A DNA stretch of 17,270 nt from JAWXUE01 sp044432865 (GCA_044432865.1 JAWXUF010000024.1:1-17270); one strand, 5' to 3'; positions 6,110-14,338 are shown, numbered from the stretch's first letter. The notes: generated by a model from the letters alone, not told the origin. Numbers and translations are program-made.

Positions 6110-6961
6110 ATGCTATTTGTTATATTAATTTTTTTAATTTATAAATTATTTTTTTTAGAAAGATTTACTTTATTTAAACGTAAATCTTTACCTAAAATTT
6201 GTTTGTTTATAAATAGTGAAAATCCTAAAGCAATTTTAAGGATTTTAGCATTACAATCATATCCTAAAAATTTATTTGATGTATATATAAATAGTAATGA
6301 ATCATTTAATTTTAAATTTAATGTATTTGAATATAATCTAGATACAATTAAAAATAACAATTATGATTTAATATCTATTGTTGATAGTGTAATAGATATT
6401 AATTATTTATATTATACAGCGAATGACTATTTAGAGGGCTATGATATAATTACTGGTACATCACATTATAACATTTCTACAATATTAGTTAAACAATGTT
6501 ACAACATATTTTTTAATAATAAAATTTGTGAAAGTTCTTTTTCATTTATTCCGTCTCTTTTAACTACTGATGTGAAGTTATATGATACAATAACATTAAA
6601 GAGAATTTTACTACAAAATACAAATAAAATAAATGTAAATACTAACATAAAAATATTAGATGAAACAGATATATTCAATGATTTTACATTTAAAATAAAT
6701 CCTTTATCTAAAGGAAAATTTTATTGTAAACTATATTTTATTTTAATATCATTATTAATTATATTCATAACAAATAACACTATATACTTATTAATACTTT
6801 CATACATTTTATTATGTATTTCAAATATGTATTTTTTATATAAAAACCATGAGATAAAAATAATCCCTGTAATCTTTTTACCACTAAATTTTATCGTACT
6901 TTTTATTAAATCATTACTTTTCAGATTCAATAATAAACGTAGCAACATTAAGCCCGTCTAA
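6110..6961 (+). CDS. Membrane protein resembling a degenerate GT2 glycosyltransferase
   Basis: 283 residues; AAGGGGG precedes the ATG. Topology: one N-terminal helix (1-16), a soluble region (about 25-205) and three C-terminal helices (near 207-221, 224-244, 250-271), the plan of processive family 2 glycosyltransferases. The soluble part echoes that fold: LPKICLFINSENPKAILRIL then QSYPKNLFDVYIN at the nucleotide-binding start, and YDLISIVDSVIDINYL where GT2 enzymes have the DxD motif. Here that reads VDSV, and no QxxRW motif is seen, so it is probably not an active transferase of the usual type. Very rich in Asn, Ile and Lys. Its last 48 bp overlap the convergent flavoprotein gene. It could instead be an unrelated membrane protein. 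Confidence 0.6.
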   Translation: MLFVILIFLIYKLFFLERFTLFKRKSLPKICLFINSENPKAILRILALQSYPKNLFDVYINSNESFNFKFNVFEYNLDTIKNNNYDLISIVDSVIDINYLYYTANDYLEGYDIITGTSHYNISTILVKQCYNIFFNNKICESSFSFIPSLLTTDVKLYDTITLKRILLQNTNKINVNTNIKILDETDIFNDFTFKINPLSKGKFYCKLYFILISLLIIFITNNTIYLLILSYILLCISNMYFLYKNHEIKIIPVIFLPLNFIVLFIKSLLFRFNNKRSNIKPV

Positions 6962-8482
6962 ACAACTAGAAGTTATACCACCAGCATATCCAGCACCTTC
7001 CCCGATAGGGTATAAATGAGGAATGTTAGATTGATAATTCTCATCTCTTTTGATTCTTACTACACTACTACTTCTTGATTCAACTGCTGTTATTACTGCA
7101 TCATCGAAATTAAATCCACGCATTCTTCCATTCATCAATTTAATTCCTTCTCTTAATGCATTATAAACAAAATCAGGTAATACTTTACTTAAATCAGCGA
7201 AGATATATCCATTTGGATAAGTAGGTTTAACACTTCTTAATTTAGTAGCTACTTCTCCATTTAAAAACTCTTTTACTAAGTTAATAGGAGCTTTATAAGA
7301 ACTACTATAATCATAGCATAATTTTTCATATTTGCTTCTATAATACAAACCATCTAATGGATCATTTTTATAATAATCTTCTACTTTAACATTAACTAAT
7401 AATGCTGAGTTAGCATTATCTAAATCCCTAGCATTATAACTCATACCATTAGTAACAATTGTACCTTCATCATTATTAGATGATACAACCATACCACCAG
7501 GACACATACAGAATGTATAGATATCTCTATTACATGCTTTAACATTTAGTTTGTATACAGCTTGTTCTTTAATCTCTTTATTATCAAATTGAACTTTATT
7601 AATTAAAGATTGTGGATGTTCTATTCTAACACCCATACTAAATGGTTTAGGTTCTAATTCAACTTTTTTATCTCTAAGTAATTCATATGTTTCATTAGAA
7701 GAATGCCCTACACCTAGAATTAATTTATCACAGTTAACTTCTACTTCTTTGTTAGTTAAATTATTTAATAATGTTAATTTATAAGAGTTTGTATAATTAA
7801 AATTAATTAAAGTATGTGAGAACATAAATGTACCACCTAATTCAATAATTTCTTCTCTTATTCTTTTAACAACATGAACTAAATAATCAGTACCTATATG
7901 AGGATTACCATCAAAATAGATATCAGGTTTAGCACCATGTTTAATAAATTCCTTTAATATAAATCTAATTCTTTTATCTTTTAGATTTGTTGTTAATTTA
8001 CCATCAGAAAAAGTACCAGCTCCACCTTCTCCAAAGACAACATTAGAGTTAATATCTAATTTATCACCTTTAAAAAAGTTTTCAATATCTTTAGTTCTAT
8101 CTTCTACTGCTTTTCCACGTTCAACTACAATAGGTTTAAATCCGCTTCTAGCAAGCATTAAAGCACTAAACATACCACTAGGTCCAAATCCTACAACAAC
8201 AACTTTAGAAGGGTTTTCTACAGGAGGTAATACATACTCATCTGTATAGTTAAAATCTTTTGTTAAATTTTTTTCTTCTAATAATTTTCTATTTAATTCT
8301 TTCACTTCAAAAACTACAGCATATAAATAAAATATTTTAGGTTTTTTTCTTGAGTCAATTGATCTTTTAATTAGTTTAAAGTTATCAACATCATCTAACC
8401 CATATTTAAGTAATATATAACTTTTTGTTTCTTTTTCATTTAATTTCTTAGAAGATCTTATTTCTCTAATACATACTTGCAT
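6914..8482 (-). CDS. FAD-dependent dehydrogenase, COG2509 family
   Basis: 522 residues. An N-terminal domain of about 90 residues precedes the FAD-binding Rossmann motif VVVVGFGPSG (94-103), then VVERGKAVEDR, FGEGGAGTFSDGKL, GVRIEHPQ, CMCPGGMVV and the C-terminal FAD motif IGEGAGYAGGITSSCLDG. This is the signature of the widespread but uncharacterised COG2509 flavoproteins. ATG at 8482 lies inside the end of the upstream flavoprotein gene (25-bp overlap) behind GGTGAAG, so the two are translationally coupled. Substrate unknown. Its 3' end overlaps a convergent gene. Confidence 0.93.
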   Translation of the reverse strand: MQVCIREIRSSKKLNEKETKSYILLKYGLDDVDNFKLIKRSIDSRKKPKIFYLYAVVFEVKELNRKLLEEKNLTKDFNYTDEYVLPPVENPSKVVVVGFGPSGMFSALMLARSGFKPIVVERGKAVEDRTKDIENFFKGDKLDINSNVVFGEGGAGTFSDGKLTTNLKDKRIRFILKEFIKHGAKPDIYFDGNPHIGTDYLVHVVKRIREEIIELGGTFMFSHTLINFNYTNSYKLTLLNNLTNKEVEVNCDKLILGVGHSSNETYELLRDKKVELEPKPFSMGVRIEHPQSLINKVQFDNKEIKEQAVYKLNVKACNRDIYTFCMCPGGMVVSSNNDEGTIVTNGMSYNARDLDNANSALLVNVKVEDYYKNDPLDGLYYRSKYEKLCYDYSSSYKAPINLVKEFLNGEVATKLRSVKPTYPNGYIFADLSKVLPDFVYNALREGIKLMNGRMRGFNFDDAVITAVESRSSSVVRIKRDENYQSNIPHLYPIGEGAGYAGGITSSCLDGLNVATFIIESEK

Positions 8483-9594
8483 ATATCTTCACCAACTTTC
8501 ATACCACTATTAAATGCAAACCATAAATTATACCCACCACATAATCCATCAATATCAAGTATTTCTCCTGTAAGGAATACTTTTTTATATTTAATAGATT
8601 CAAAGCTATTAACTTCTTTTAAGTTAACTCCACCACGAACTACTTGTGAAAACTTATAGTCATATAATCCATTTACATTTAATCTAAATTTTTTATAGGA
8701 ATTAATAAAATCAACTAATTGTTCATTTGATAATTCATCAATATTTTTATTCTTATTATTAATTAATTTTATTATTTTATTTTCTAATGAATATTTAAAG
8801 CAATTTATTGTATTTAAATTTTTATTAGATATTTTTTTTATAATATCTTCAACCGAATCATTTGGAAAGAAATCTATTTCAATACAATCACCTGTTTGAT
8901 ATTTTGCACTTAAATTCATAATACAAATACCACTTAAGCCATCATTCTTAAATTGAATTTCACCTTTTTGTTCGATTATAATATTACTATTTCTAATTAA
9001 AGAAACTTTTGCTTGTTGTCTTATTTCTTTCATATCTTTAATTTGATTTGAAATAAATCCAACTAATGATTGTTCTAACTTTGTTATACTAAAATCATTT
9101 TTTAATAAACTATATACATTATTATTGTATAAAGCCTTTGAGCCAATTGATATAACAATATAATCATATTTTTTATTGTTTATTAATTTATTTTTAAAAT
9201 CAATATTTTTCACTTCAGCATTTAATAAAATATTTACATTAGTATCTGATAATCTTTCTTTAAAGAAATTGATTACCATTGATGCAGTTTTACTATATGG
9301 ATATAATAAGTTATTATCATTGGTTAATTTCAGATTATACTTATTAAAATAATTTAAATAAGATGTTTTATCAAAATCATTAACAAAATCTTTAATATAA
9401 TTAGTATTATTAAAATAATTTTCATTAATATCTAAATTACCTAAATTACATTTACCACCACCAGTAGCAGCAAGTTTTTTAAGAATTCTATCTTCTTTTT
9501 CATATAAATCAACTTTAATATTTTTATTCAATTCTTTAATGGCTAAAGCAGTCATTACACCACTTGCTCCTGCACCTATAATTGCAACATTCAT
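8458..9594 (-). CDS. HI0933/BaiN-like NAD(P)/FAD-dependent oxidoreductase
   Basis: 378 residues from ATG at 9594, behind AGGTGAT; an in-frame TTG at 9624 would lie in the hairpin region and is rejected. FAD Rossmann motif AIIGAGASG (4-12), the family motif AATGGGKCNLGN (42-53), and C-terminal GEILDIDGLCGGYNLWFAF where FAD is closed off. HI0933-like proteins (TIGR00275/BaiN family) are common in Bacillota. One branch acts in bile-acid dehydroxylation, but most members have no known substrate, so no reaction is assigned. Follows rbfA with 49 bp and overlaps the next flavoprotein gene. Confidence 0.92.
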   Translation of the reverse strand: MNVAIIGAGASGVMTALAIKELNKNIKVDLYEKEDRILKKLAATGGGKCNLGNLDINENYFNNTNYIKDFVNDFDKTSYLNYFNKYNLKLTNDNNLLYPYSKTASMVINFFKERLSDTNVNILLNAEVKNIDFKNKLINNKKYDYIVISIGSKALYNNNVYSLLKNDFSITKLEQSLVGFISNQIKDMKEIRQQAKVSLIRNSNIIIEQKGEIQFKNDGLSGICIMNLSAKYQTGDCIEIDFFPNDSVEDIIKKISNKNLNTINCFKYSLENKIIKLINNKNKNIDELSNEQLVDFINSYKKFRLNVNGLYDYKFSQVVRGGVNLKEVNSFESIKYKKVFLTGEILDIDGLCGGYNLWFAFNSGMKVGEDICKYVLEK

Positions 9595-9612
9595 TTTATC
9601 ACCTACCAAGAG

Positions 9613-9639
9613 TAAATGCACCAATTAAAGGTGCATTTA
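9613..9639 (-). repeat. Intercistronic inverted repeat after rbfA
   Basis: A 10-bp stem TAAATGCACC/GGTGCATTTA (9613-9622 with 9630-9639) and 7-nt loop, 5 bp after the rbfA stop on the minus strand. The following minus-strand sequence (CTCTTGG) is not U-rich, so it is a poor terminator for the operon. More likely an RNA-processing or stabilising hairpin, or leaky attenuation before the flavoprotein genes. Confidence 0.6.
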
Positions 9640-9643
9640 TTAT

Positions 9644-9973
9644 TTATTTTATATTATTTAATACTTCGTTTATATGATTACCATATTCTAATGCTTCATC
9701 ATATTTGAATAATAATTCAGGCATTTTTCTAGCTTTAACTTTTCTAGATAATTCTTTTTTTAAGAATCCTTTAGATCTTTGTAAAACTACATCTGCTTTA
9801 TCTTTTAAAAAGACTGGTACAATATAATATACTGTAGCAAAAGATAAGTCTTTAGTAACTCTTACTTCTGTAATTGTAACACTAGATAAATGATCATCTT
9901 TAGCTTGAGTCATTAATAATAAAGATAATTCTCTTTGAAGAGTCTTTGCTAATCTATCTACGTTTAAACTCAT
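9644..9973 (-). CDS. rbfA: 30S ribosome-binding factor A
   Basis: 109 residues with the RbfA KH-like fold pattern: MSLNVDRLAKTLQRELSLLL, then VTITEVRVTKDLSFATVYY and the terminal FKYDEALEYGNHINEVLNNI. RbfA binds the 30S subunit and helps 16S rRNA 5'-end maturation and cold adaptation. Its ATG overlaps the infB stop (TAATG, 1 bp shared), so translation is coupled. Last of the canonical nusA-infB operon genes. Confidence 0.95.
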   Translation of the reverse strand: MSLNVDRLAKTLQRELSLLLMTQAKDDHLSSVTITEVRVTKDLSFATVYYIVPVFLKDKADVVLQRSKGFLKKELSRKVKARKMPELLFKYDEALEYGNHINEVLNNIK

Positions 9974-11805
9974 TATTTTCTTTTAACTTCACGCATTACT
10001 GATGCTTCGAAGATATCTCCTTCTTTAATATCATTAAAGTTTTCGATCATAATACCACACTCATATCCGTTTCTAACTTCTTTAACAGAATCTTTAAAAC
10101 GTTGTAGTGTAGACATTTTTCCTTCATGAACAACGATACCATCTCTAATAACACGCATTAATGAATTTCTTTCGATTACTCCATCAGTTACAAATGATCC
10201 AGCAATTGTTCCTAATTTAGAAACTTTAAATAATGCTCTAACTTCTGCTTGACCAGTTACTACCTCTTCAAAAATAGGATCTAACATACCAGTTAAGGCA
10301 GCTTTAACTTCATCTAAAACTTTATAAATTACACTATATAATCTTATCTCAACACCTTTATCAGATGCTGCTTGTCTTACTTGTAAACTAGGTCTAACAT
10401 TAAACCCAATAATAATTGCATTTGAAGCAGCTGCTAAAATAATATCAGTATCAGTAATAGCACCAACGCTATCACGAATGATATTTACTACAGTGTTTTC
10501 AACATCAATTTTAGCAATTGATCCTTTTAATGCTTCTAATGACCCAACAACGTCTCCTTTGATGATTAAGTTTAATTCTTTTCTTTTATCATCTAACTTA
10601 GAGAACATTTGTTCTAATGAAACTGGTTTAGTAGCATATTGTTGAACTTTTGAACGATGTTTTCTAGCATCAGCAATATCTCTTGCTTGTCTTTCTTCAG
10701 TTAAAACCATAAATTTATCCCCAGCATTAGGAACTTCATCTAAACCTGTAATTACAACAGCTTTTGAAGGTAATGCTTCAGTTATTTTACGTTTTAACTC
10801 ATCTTCCATACTTCTTACTTTACCACATGTATCCCCACAAACTACGTTATCTCCAACTCTTAATGTACCGTTTTGTACTAATAAAGTTGCAACAGGTCCA
10901 CGACCTTTATCTAATTGCGCTTCAATAACTGTACCAGTAGCAAGTCTTGTTGGGTTAGCTTTTAATTCTAATAATTCAGCTTGTAATTGAACCATTTCTA
11001 ATAATCCATCGATATTAATTCCTTTTAATGCAGAAATTTCAACATAAATTGTTGAACCTCCCCATTCTTCTGGTACTAATTCAAATTCAACTAATTCTTG
11101 CATAACTCTATCTTTGTTAGCACCTGGTTTGTCAATTTTGTTCACAGCAACAATAATTGGACAATTAGCTGCTTTAGCATGTTGAATTGCTTCTTTTGTT
11201 TGAGGCATTACACCATCATCAGCAGCAACTACTAAAATAATTAAATCTGTTACTTTAGCACCACGAGCACGCATTTGAGTAAATGCAGCATGACCTGGAG
11301 TATCGATAAATGTAATTAATTTATCATTTTTCTTAACTTGGTAAGCACCGATATGTTGTGTAATCCCACCAGCTTCACTGTTAACTACTTTAGAATTTCT
11401 AATATAATCTAATAATGTTGTTTTACCATGATCAACGTGACCCATAATTGTTACAATACAAGGTCTTTCCGCTAAATCTTTTTCATCATCGATTATTTCA
11501 AATTCATCAAATCTAGTAACATCCGTTACTACTTCATCTTTAACTTCATAATCAAAATCCATTGCTAATAATTCAATAGTTTCACGATCAAGAGCTTGAT
11601 TTTGAGTAGCGATTACACCTGTTAAGAATAATTTCTTAATTAATTCAGCACTAGTTTTACCTAATCCAGTAGCTACTTCAGCAAGAGTCATCCCTTGCGA
11701 GAAAATCAATACACCTTTTTCATCTTTATTTACATTTTGAGCAGGAATATTTGATTTACGAACTTCTTTTTTAGGTGATTCTTTTTTTACTATTTTCTTT
11801 GCCAT
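9973..11805 (-). CDS. infB: Translation initiation factor IF-2
   Basis: 610 residues, a short IF-2 with a reduced lysine-rich N-terminus (1-30) compared with Bacillus. An IF2_N-type module (about 31-88) is followed by the G domain: G1 GHVDHGKT (122-129), G2 GGITQHIGAY (146-155), G3 DTPGH (168-172), G4 NKID (222-225) and SALKG. Domains II to IV follow and reach KEGDIFEASVMREVKRK. It delivers fMet-tRNA to the 30S subunit and drives subunit joining. ATG at 11805 is 4 bp after ylxQ; its ribosome site (GAGAG/TGTGAT) overlaps that gene's end. Confidence 0.98.
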   Translation of the reverse strand: MAKKIVKKESPKKEVRKSNIPAQNVNKDEKGVLIFSQGMTLAEVATGLGKTSAELIKKLFLTGVIATQNQALDRETIELLAMDFDYEVKDEVVTDVTRFDEFEIIDDEKDLAERPCIVTIMGHVDHGKTTLLDYIRNSKVVNSEAGGITQHIGAYQVKKNDKLITFIDTPGHAAFTQMRARGAKVTDLIILVVAADDGVMPQTKEAIQHAKAANCPIIVAVNKIDKPGANKDRVMQELVEFELVPEEWGGSTIYVEISALKGINIDGLLEMVQLQAELLELKANPTRLATGTVIEAQLDKGRGPVATLLVQNGTLRVGDNVVCGDTCGKVRSMEDELKRKITEALPSKAVVITGLDEVPNAGDKFMVLTEERQARDIADARKHRSKVQQYATKPVSLEQMFSKLDDKRKELNLIIKGDVVGSLEALKGSIAKIDVENTVVNIIRDSVGAITDTDIILAAASNAIIIGFNVRPSLQVRQAASDKGVEIRLYSVIYKVLDEVKAALTGMLDPIFEEVVTGQAEVRALFKVSKLGTIAGSFVTDGVIERNSLMRVIRDGIVVHEGKMSTLQRFKDSVKEVRNGYECGIMIENFNDIKEGDIFEASVMREVKRK

Positions 11806-11809
11806 ATAA

Positions 11810-12103
11810 TCACATTCTCTCTTTCATTTTATTTGCAAATCCTACATCTGTTATAGTAACAACTTTACGATTTTTATTCCCAATTGCATTCGACAATTCA
11901 TCAGTATTAAAATCTTTTATTAAAGTTATATTATAAAATCCGCATTTATCAGTTATTTTTTTTGTAGTATTTATCCCAGCGTCATTAGCTAAAAAAACTA
12001 ATTTTGCTTCTTTTTTTTGAATAGATTTAACAGAAAAATCTTCTCCAATTACAGTTTTTCTTGCTCTATGTGCAAGTCCTATTAAATTAAGCAGATAAAT
12101 CAC
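11810..12103 (-). CDS. ylxQ: YlxQ, L7Ae-family RNA-binding protein
   Basis: 97 residues from GTG at 12103 (94 if it starts at CTG 12094). L7Ae/L30e-type K-turn-binding fold: LLNLIGLAHRARKTVIGED at the start, then AKLVFLANDAGINTTKKI, IGNKNRKVVTITDVGFANKM at the end. In Bacillota it sits between ylxR and infB, exactly as here; its cellular role is not settled. The GTG lies inside an AGGTGAT Shine-Dalgarno, so a downstream start is possible. Overlaps ylxR by 17 bp. Ends in TGA, showing that TGA is a stop here. Confidence 0.92.
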   Translation of the reverse strand: MIYLLNLIGLAHRARKTVIGEDFSVKSIQKKEAKLVFLANDAGINTTKKITDKCGFYNITLIKDFNTDELSNAIGNKNRKVVTITDVGFANKMKERM

Positions 12104-12356
12104 CTACAATTTTTCTTAATTCATCATAAACTTCATCGTTTACTTTGACTTCTAATTTACGATCTAAAATTTTTATTTTTTGGGCTTTATTAATCACTTC
12201 AATATCAGCTTTTAAATAAGCACCTCTACCATTAGCTTTACCTTTTAGATCTACTACAACATCTTGTTCTGGTGTTCTAACGATTCTAATTAAATCTTTT
12301 TTTGGTAATTGTTCTCTAGTTAATACGCACGAACGCATTGGAACTTTTTTTACCAC
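12087..12356 (-). CDS. rnpM: YlxR (RnpM), DUF448 RNA-binding protein
   Basis: 89 residues with the DUF448 signature MRSCVLTREQLPKKDLIRIV (7-26) and NGRGAYL (42-48). YlxR/RnpM has been reported to bind RNase P RNA and modulate its activity in Bacillus subtilis. GTG start at 12356 overlaps the nusA stop by 7 bp, with GAAGG as ribosome site, so it is coupled to nusA. Position between nusA and ylxQ is the conserved one. Confidence 0.94.
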   Translation of the reverse strand: MVKKVPMRSCVLTREQLPKKDLIRIVRTPEQDVVVDLKGKANGRGAYLKADIEVINKAQKIKILDRKLEVKVNDEVYDELRKIVGDLSA

Positions 12357-13426
12357 GCAAGACCTTCTTCGTTTGCTTGAGTTTCAGATTTAATATCGAT
12401 ATGAGACCAACCAGATGCTTCTAAGAATAAACGAATATTATTTCCTTTACGACCAATTGCTAATGAAACTTGATCATCAGGTACAACAACAACACATTGT
12501 TTTCTCTCTACATCAATAGATGCAACAGAGATAACATCAACAGGTTTTAAAGCATTTCTAATTAAAATTTCAGGTTCAGTACTAAATTTAAATACTTCTA
12601 ATCTTTCACCATTTAATTGAGCAATGATTTCATTAATTCTTGAACCACGTTCTCCAATAATTGCACCAACAGCATCAACTTTTTCATTATTAGATAATAC
12701 ACAAACTTTAGTTAATCTACCAGCTTCACGGCTAATACCTTTAATTTCAACAATACCTTCAGCAACTTCTGGAATATATTTTTCTAATAATCTTACAACT
12801 AATTTAGGATGAGTTCTTGTACAATTTAAGAATACACCTTTTTTAGTTTGGTCAATTTTACTAACATATACAGACATTTTATCTCCAGGCCAGAAATTTT
12901 CTCCAGGAATTAACTCTTCTGCTCTAATTGAAGCATATGTAGTATCATCAATTCTTAATTTAACGAATTTTTCATTTACATCTAAAACTTGTAATGTTAA
13001 TAATTCTTGATCAAATTGTTTGAATTTTTCTAATGTAGTTTCTTTTTCAAAGTTTTTAATATTTTGAGTTAAAACTTGTTTAGCTTGAGAAACTGCATGT
13101 CTTCTAAAATCTTTGATAACGATTGGAGTTTCAATAATATCTCCAATTTTAGCATATGTTTTAATTTGTTTTGCTTCTAATAAAGAAACAGGTAGTGCAT
13201 CAAGTACATCTTCCATTGGGAAATCTTCTGATACAACTTTTTTTCTTGAATACATGTTGATTTCATTTTTTTCTTGTTTGAATTCAACTCTTACACATGT
13301 ATTACCATTTTCTCTTTTATATGCATTTACTAATCCTTTTGCGAATGCATCTAAAATTTTATCAATATCTAAATTTCTTGCTTCTGCGAACATCTCTAAT
13401 TGTTTAAAAAAATCTTTACTTATCAT
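12350..13426 (-). CDS. nusA: Transcription termination/antitermination factor NusA
   Basis: 358 residues, the Gram-positive length lacking the C-terminal acidic repeats of Proteobacteria. Domains: RNA-polymerase-binding N-terminus (1-125, starting MISKDFFKQLEMFAEARNLD), S1 (about 138-205), KH1 with GERG (258-261) and KH2 with GRKG (325-328). NusA stimulates pausing and intrinsic termination. ATG at 13426 has GGAGGAAG 5' of it, within the 14-bp gap from rimP. Possible autoregulation through the leader hairpin at 13915-13940 is discussed in the findings. Confidence 0.98.
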   Translation of the reverse strand: MISKDFFKQLEMFAEARNLDIDKILDAFAKGLVNAYKRENGNTCVRVEFKQEKNEINMYSRKKVVSEDFPMEDVLDALPVSLLEAKQIKTYAKIGDIIETPIVIKDFRRHAVSQAKQVLTQNIKNFEKETTLEKFKQFDQELLTLQVLDVNEKFVKLRIDDTTYASIRAEELIPGENFWPGDKMSVYVSKIDQTKKGVFLNCTRTHPKLVVRLLEKYIPEVAEGIVEIKGISREAGRLTKVCVLSNNEKVDAVGAIIGERGSRINEIIAQLNGERLEVFKFSTEPEILIRNALKPVDVISVASIDVERKQCVVVVPDDQVSLAIGRKGNNIRLFLEASGWSHIDIKSETQANEEGLAW

Positions 13427-13440
13427 TTATGTACTTCCTC

Positions 13441-13887
13441 CTATATGTGTACAGCTAATCTTATATAGATTATTTCTTCGTAATTTATTTTGTAAATTTT
13501 CATTCTACCTTTTAAATTTACTTTTACTTCTAGAACATTATCAACAACGTTCTGTAATTTCCCCTCATAATTTGAACCTTCAACTTCTAAATAAACATAT
13601 GAATCAATGTATTTGATTACTTGTTCTAAGGAATGCAATTCTTTTTCAGCACCTGCTGATGAAACTTCTAACATATATTCTTCCCAATCTTGATCATATG
13701 CATCTAATTGTTCAGCTAAATATGAGTTAATAACAGCAAGCTCATCGATATCAACAACACCTTCACTATCAAGTAAAACTTCTAGTATTTTCATACCATA
13801 TTCTTTCTTTAATTTTAAAGAATAAATAAACAGTTCTTTACCTTCTAAATAAGGAGTTAGAATATTTCTTACAACCTCTATATTCAA
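13441..13887 (-). CDS. rimP: Ribosome maturation factor RimP
   Basis: 148 residues with the RimP pattern: GKELFIYSLKLKKEYG, ILEVLLDSEGVVDIDELAVI and YMLEVSSAGAEKELHS (the conserved LEVSSPG motif is LEVSSAG here). RimP promotes 30S subunit maturation. The start is TTG at 13887 behind GGAAGGTGAT. First gene of the nusA-infB operon, with a leader of about 60 nt containing a terminator-like hairpin. Confidence 0.95.
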   Translation of the reverse strand: MNIEVVRNILTPYLEGKELFIYSLKLKKEYGMKILEVLLDSEGVVDIDELAVINSYLAEQLDAYDQDWEEYMLEVSSAGAEKELHSLEQVIKYIDSYVYLEVEGSNYEGKLQNVVDNVLEVKVNLKGRMKIYKINYEEIIYIRLAVHI

Positions 13888-13910
13888 TTTATCACCTTCC
13901 TATAATAATT

Positions 13911-13940
13911 AAAATGAGTGAGACAATTACGCCTCACTCA
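13911..13940 (-). terminator. Terminator-like hairpin in the rimP-nusA leader
   Basis: An 8-bp stem TGAGTGAG/CTCACTCA (13915-13922 with 13933-13940), 10-nt loop, then on the minus strand TTTT (13914-13911) and AATTATTA. It lies downstream of the rimP promoter, so it acts on operon transcripts as well as ending read-through from the 98-residue gene. The short, interrupted U-tract suggests a factor-assisted (NusA-dependent type) terminator. Confidence 0.7.
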
Positions 13941-13953
13941 AATTCTTAATATT

Positions 13954-13982
13954 ATTATAACATAGTTAAAACAAAAAATCAA
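13954..13982 (-). promoter_or_regulatory. Extended -10 promoter of the rimP-nusA-infB operon
   Basis: TTGATT (13977-13982), 17-bp spacer, TATAAT (13954-13959) with an upstream TGT giving an extended -10. It lies directly after the stop of the 98-residue gene. The strongest promoter match in the window. Confidence 0.8.
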
Positions 13983-13984
13983 AT

Positions 13985-14281
13985 TTATGCAATTTCGTTT
14001 ACTAAACTATATCTTTTTACTAATGCAATTTTAATATCTCTTAATAATTCAGATATTACTTCAATATTATTTGATTTTTTAATTTCTTTAGTTAATTTAT
14101 CTAAAGAAGAATTAATGTTAACATTTACAGCATTAACAAATTCGCTTTTATCTTCTTCTAAATCATCAAATTCTTCTTTCATTAAAGATAAAATCTCGAT
14201 AATTTTTTCATCGTTTGTTAAAGTAATAATTTTATTTGCTTTTTTAGTGAATTCATCACCAATGTATTTAGATTTTGCCAT
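13985..14281 (-). CDS. Hypothetical 98-residue helical protein
   Basis: No family recognised. The sequence is rich in Lys, Glu, Ile and Asn with no hydrophobic segment or cysteines, so a small soluble, probably all-helical protein. Heptad-like spacing in ILSLMKEEFDDLEEDKSEF and LDKLTKEIKKSNNIEVISEL suggests coiled-coil or helical hairpin. ATG at 14281 has a perfect GGAGGG site and a good promoter, so it is well expressed in principle. It is divergent from coaD and directly upstream of the rimP promoter. Confidence 0.8.
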   Translation of the reverse strand: MAKSKYIGDEFTKKANKIITLTNDEKIIEILSLMKEEFDDLEEDKSEFVNAVNVNINSSLDKLTKEIKKSNNIEVISELLRDIKIALVKRYSLVNEIA

Positions 14282-14309
14282 AATACCCTCCGAAATTTAA
14301 TATAAATAA

Positions 14310-14338
14310 AGTATAACATAATAAGACAATATCTTCAA
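14310..14338 (-). promoter_or_regulatory. Extended -10 promoter of the 98-residue gene
   Basis: TTGAAG (14333-14338), 17-bp spacer, TATACT (14310-14315) preceded by TGT, the same extended -10 arrangement as the rimP promoter. Confidence 0.68.

Noticed and set aside
13113..13616. A 167-codon plus-strand reading frame
   Set aside because: Entirely antisense to nusA and rimP, with no ribosome site and a composition expected from antisense of real genes.
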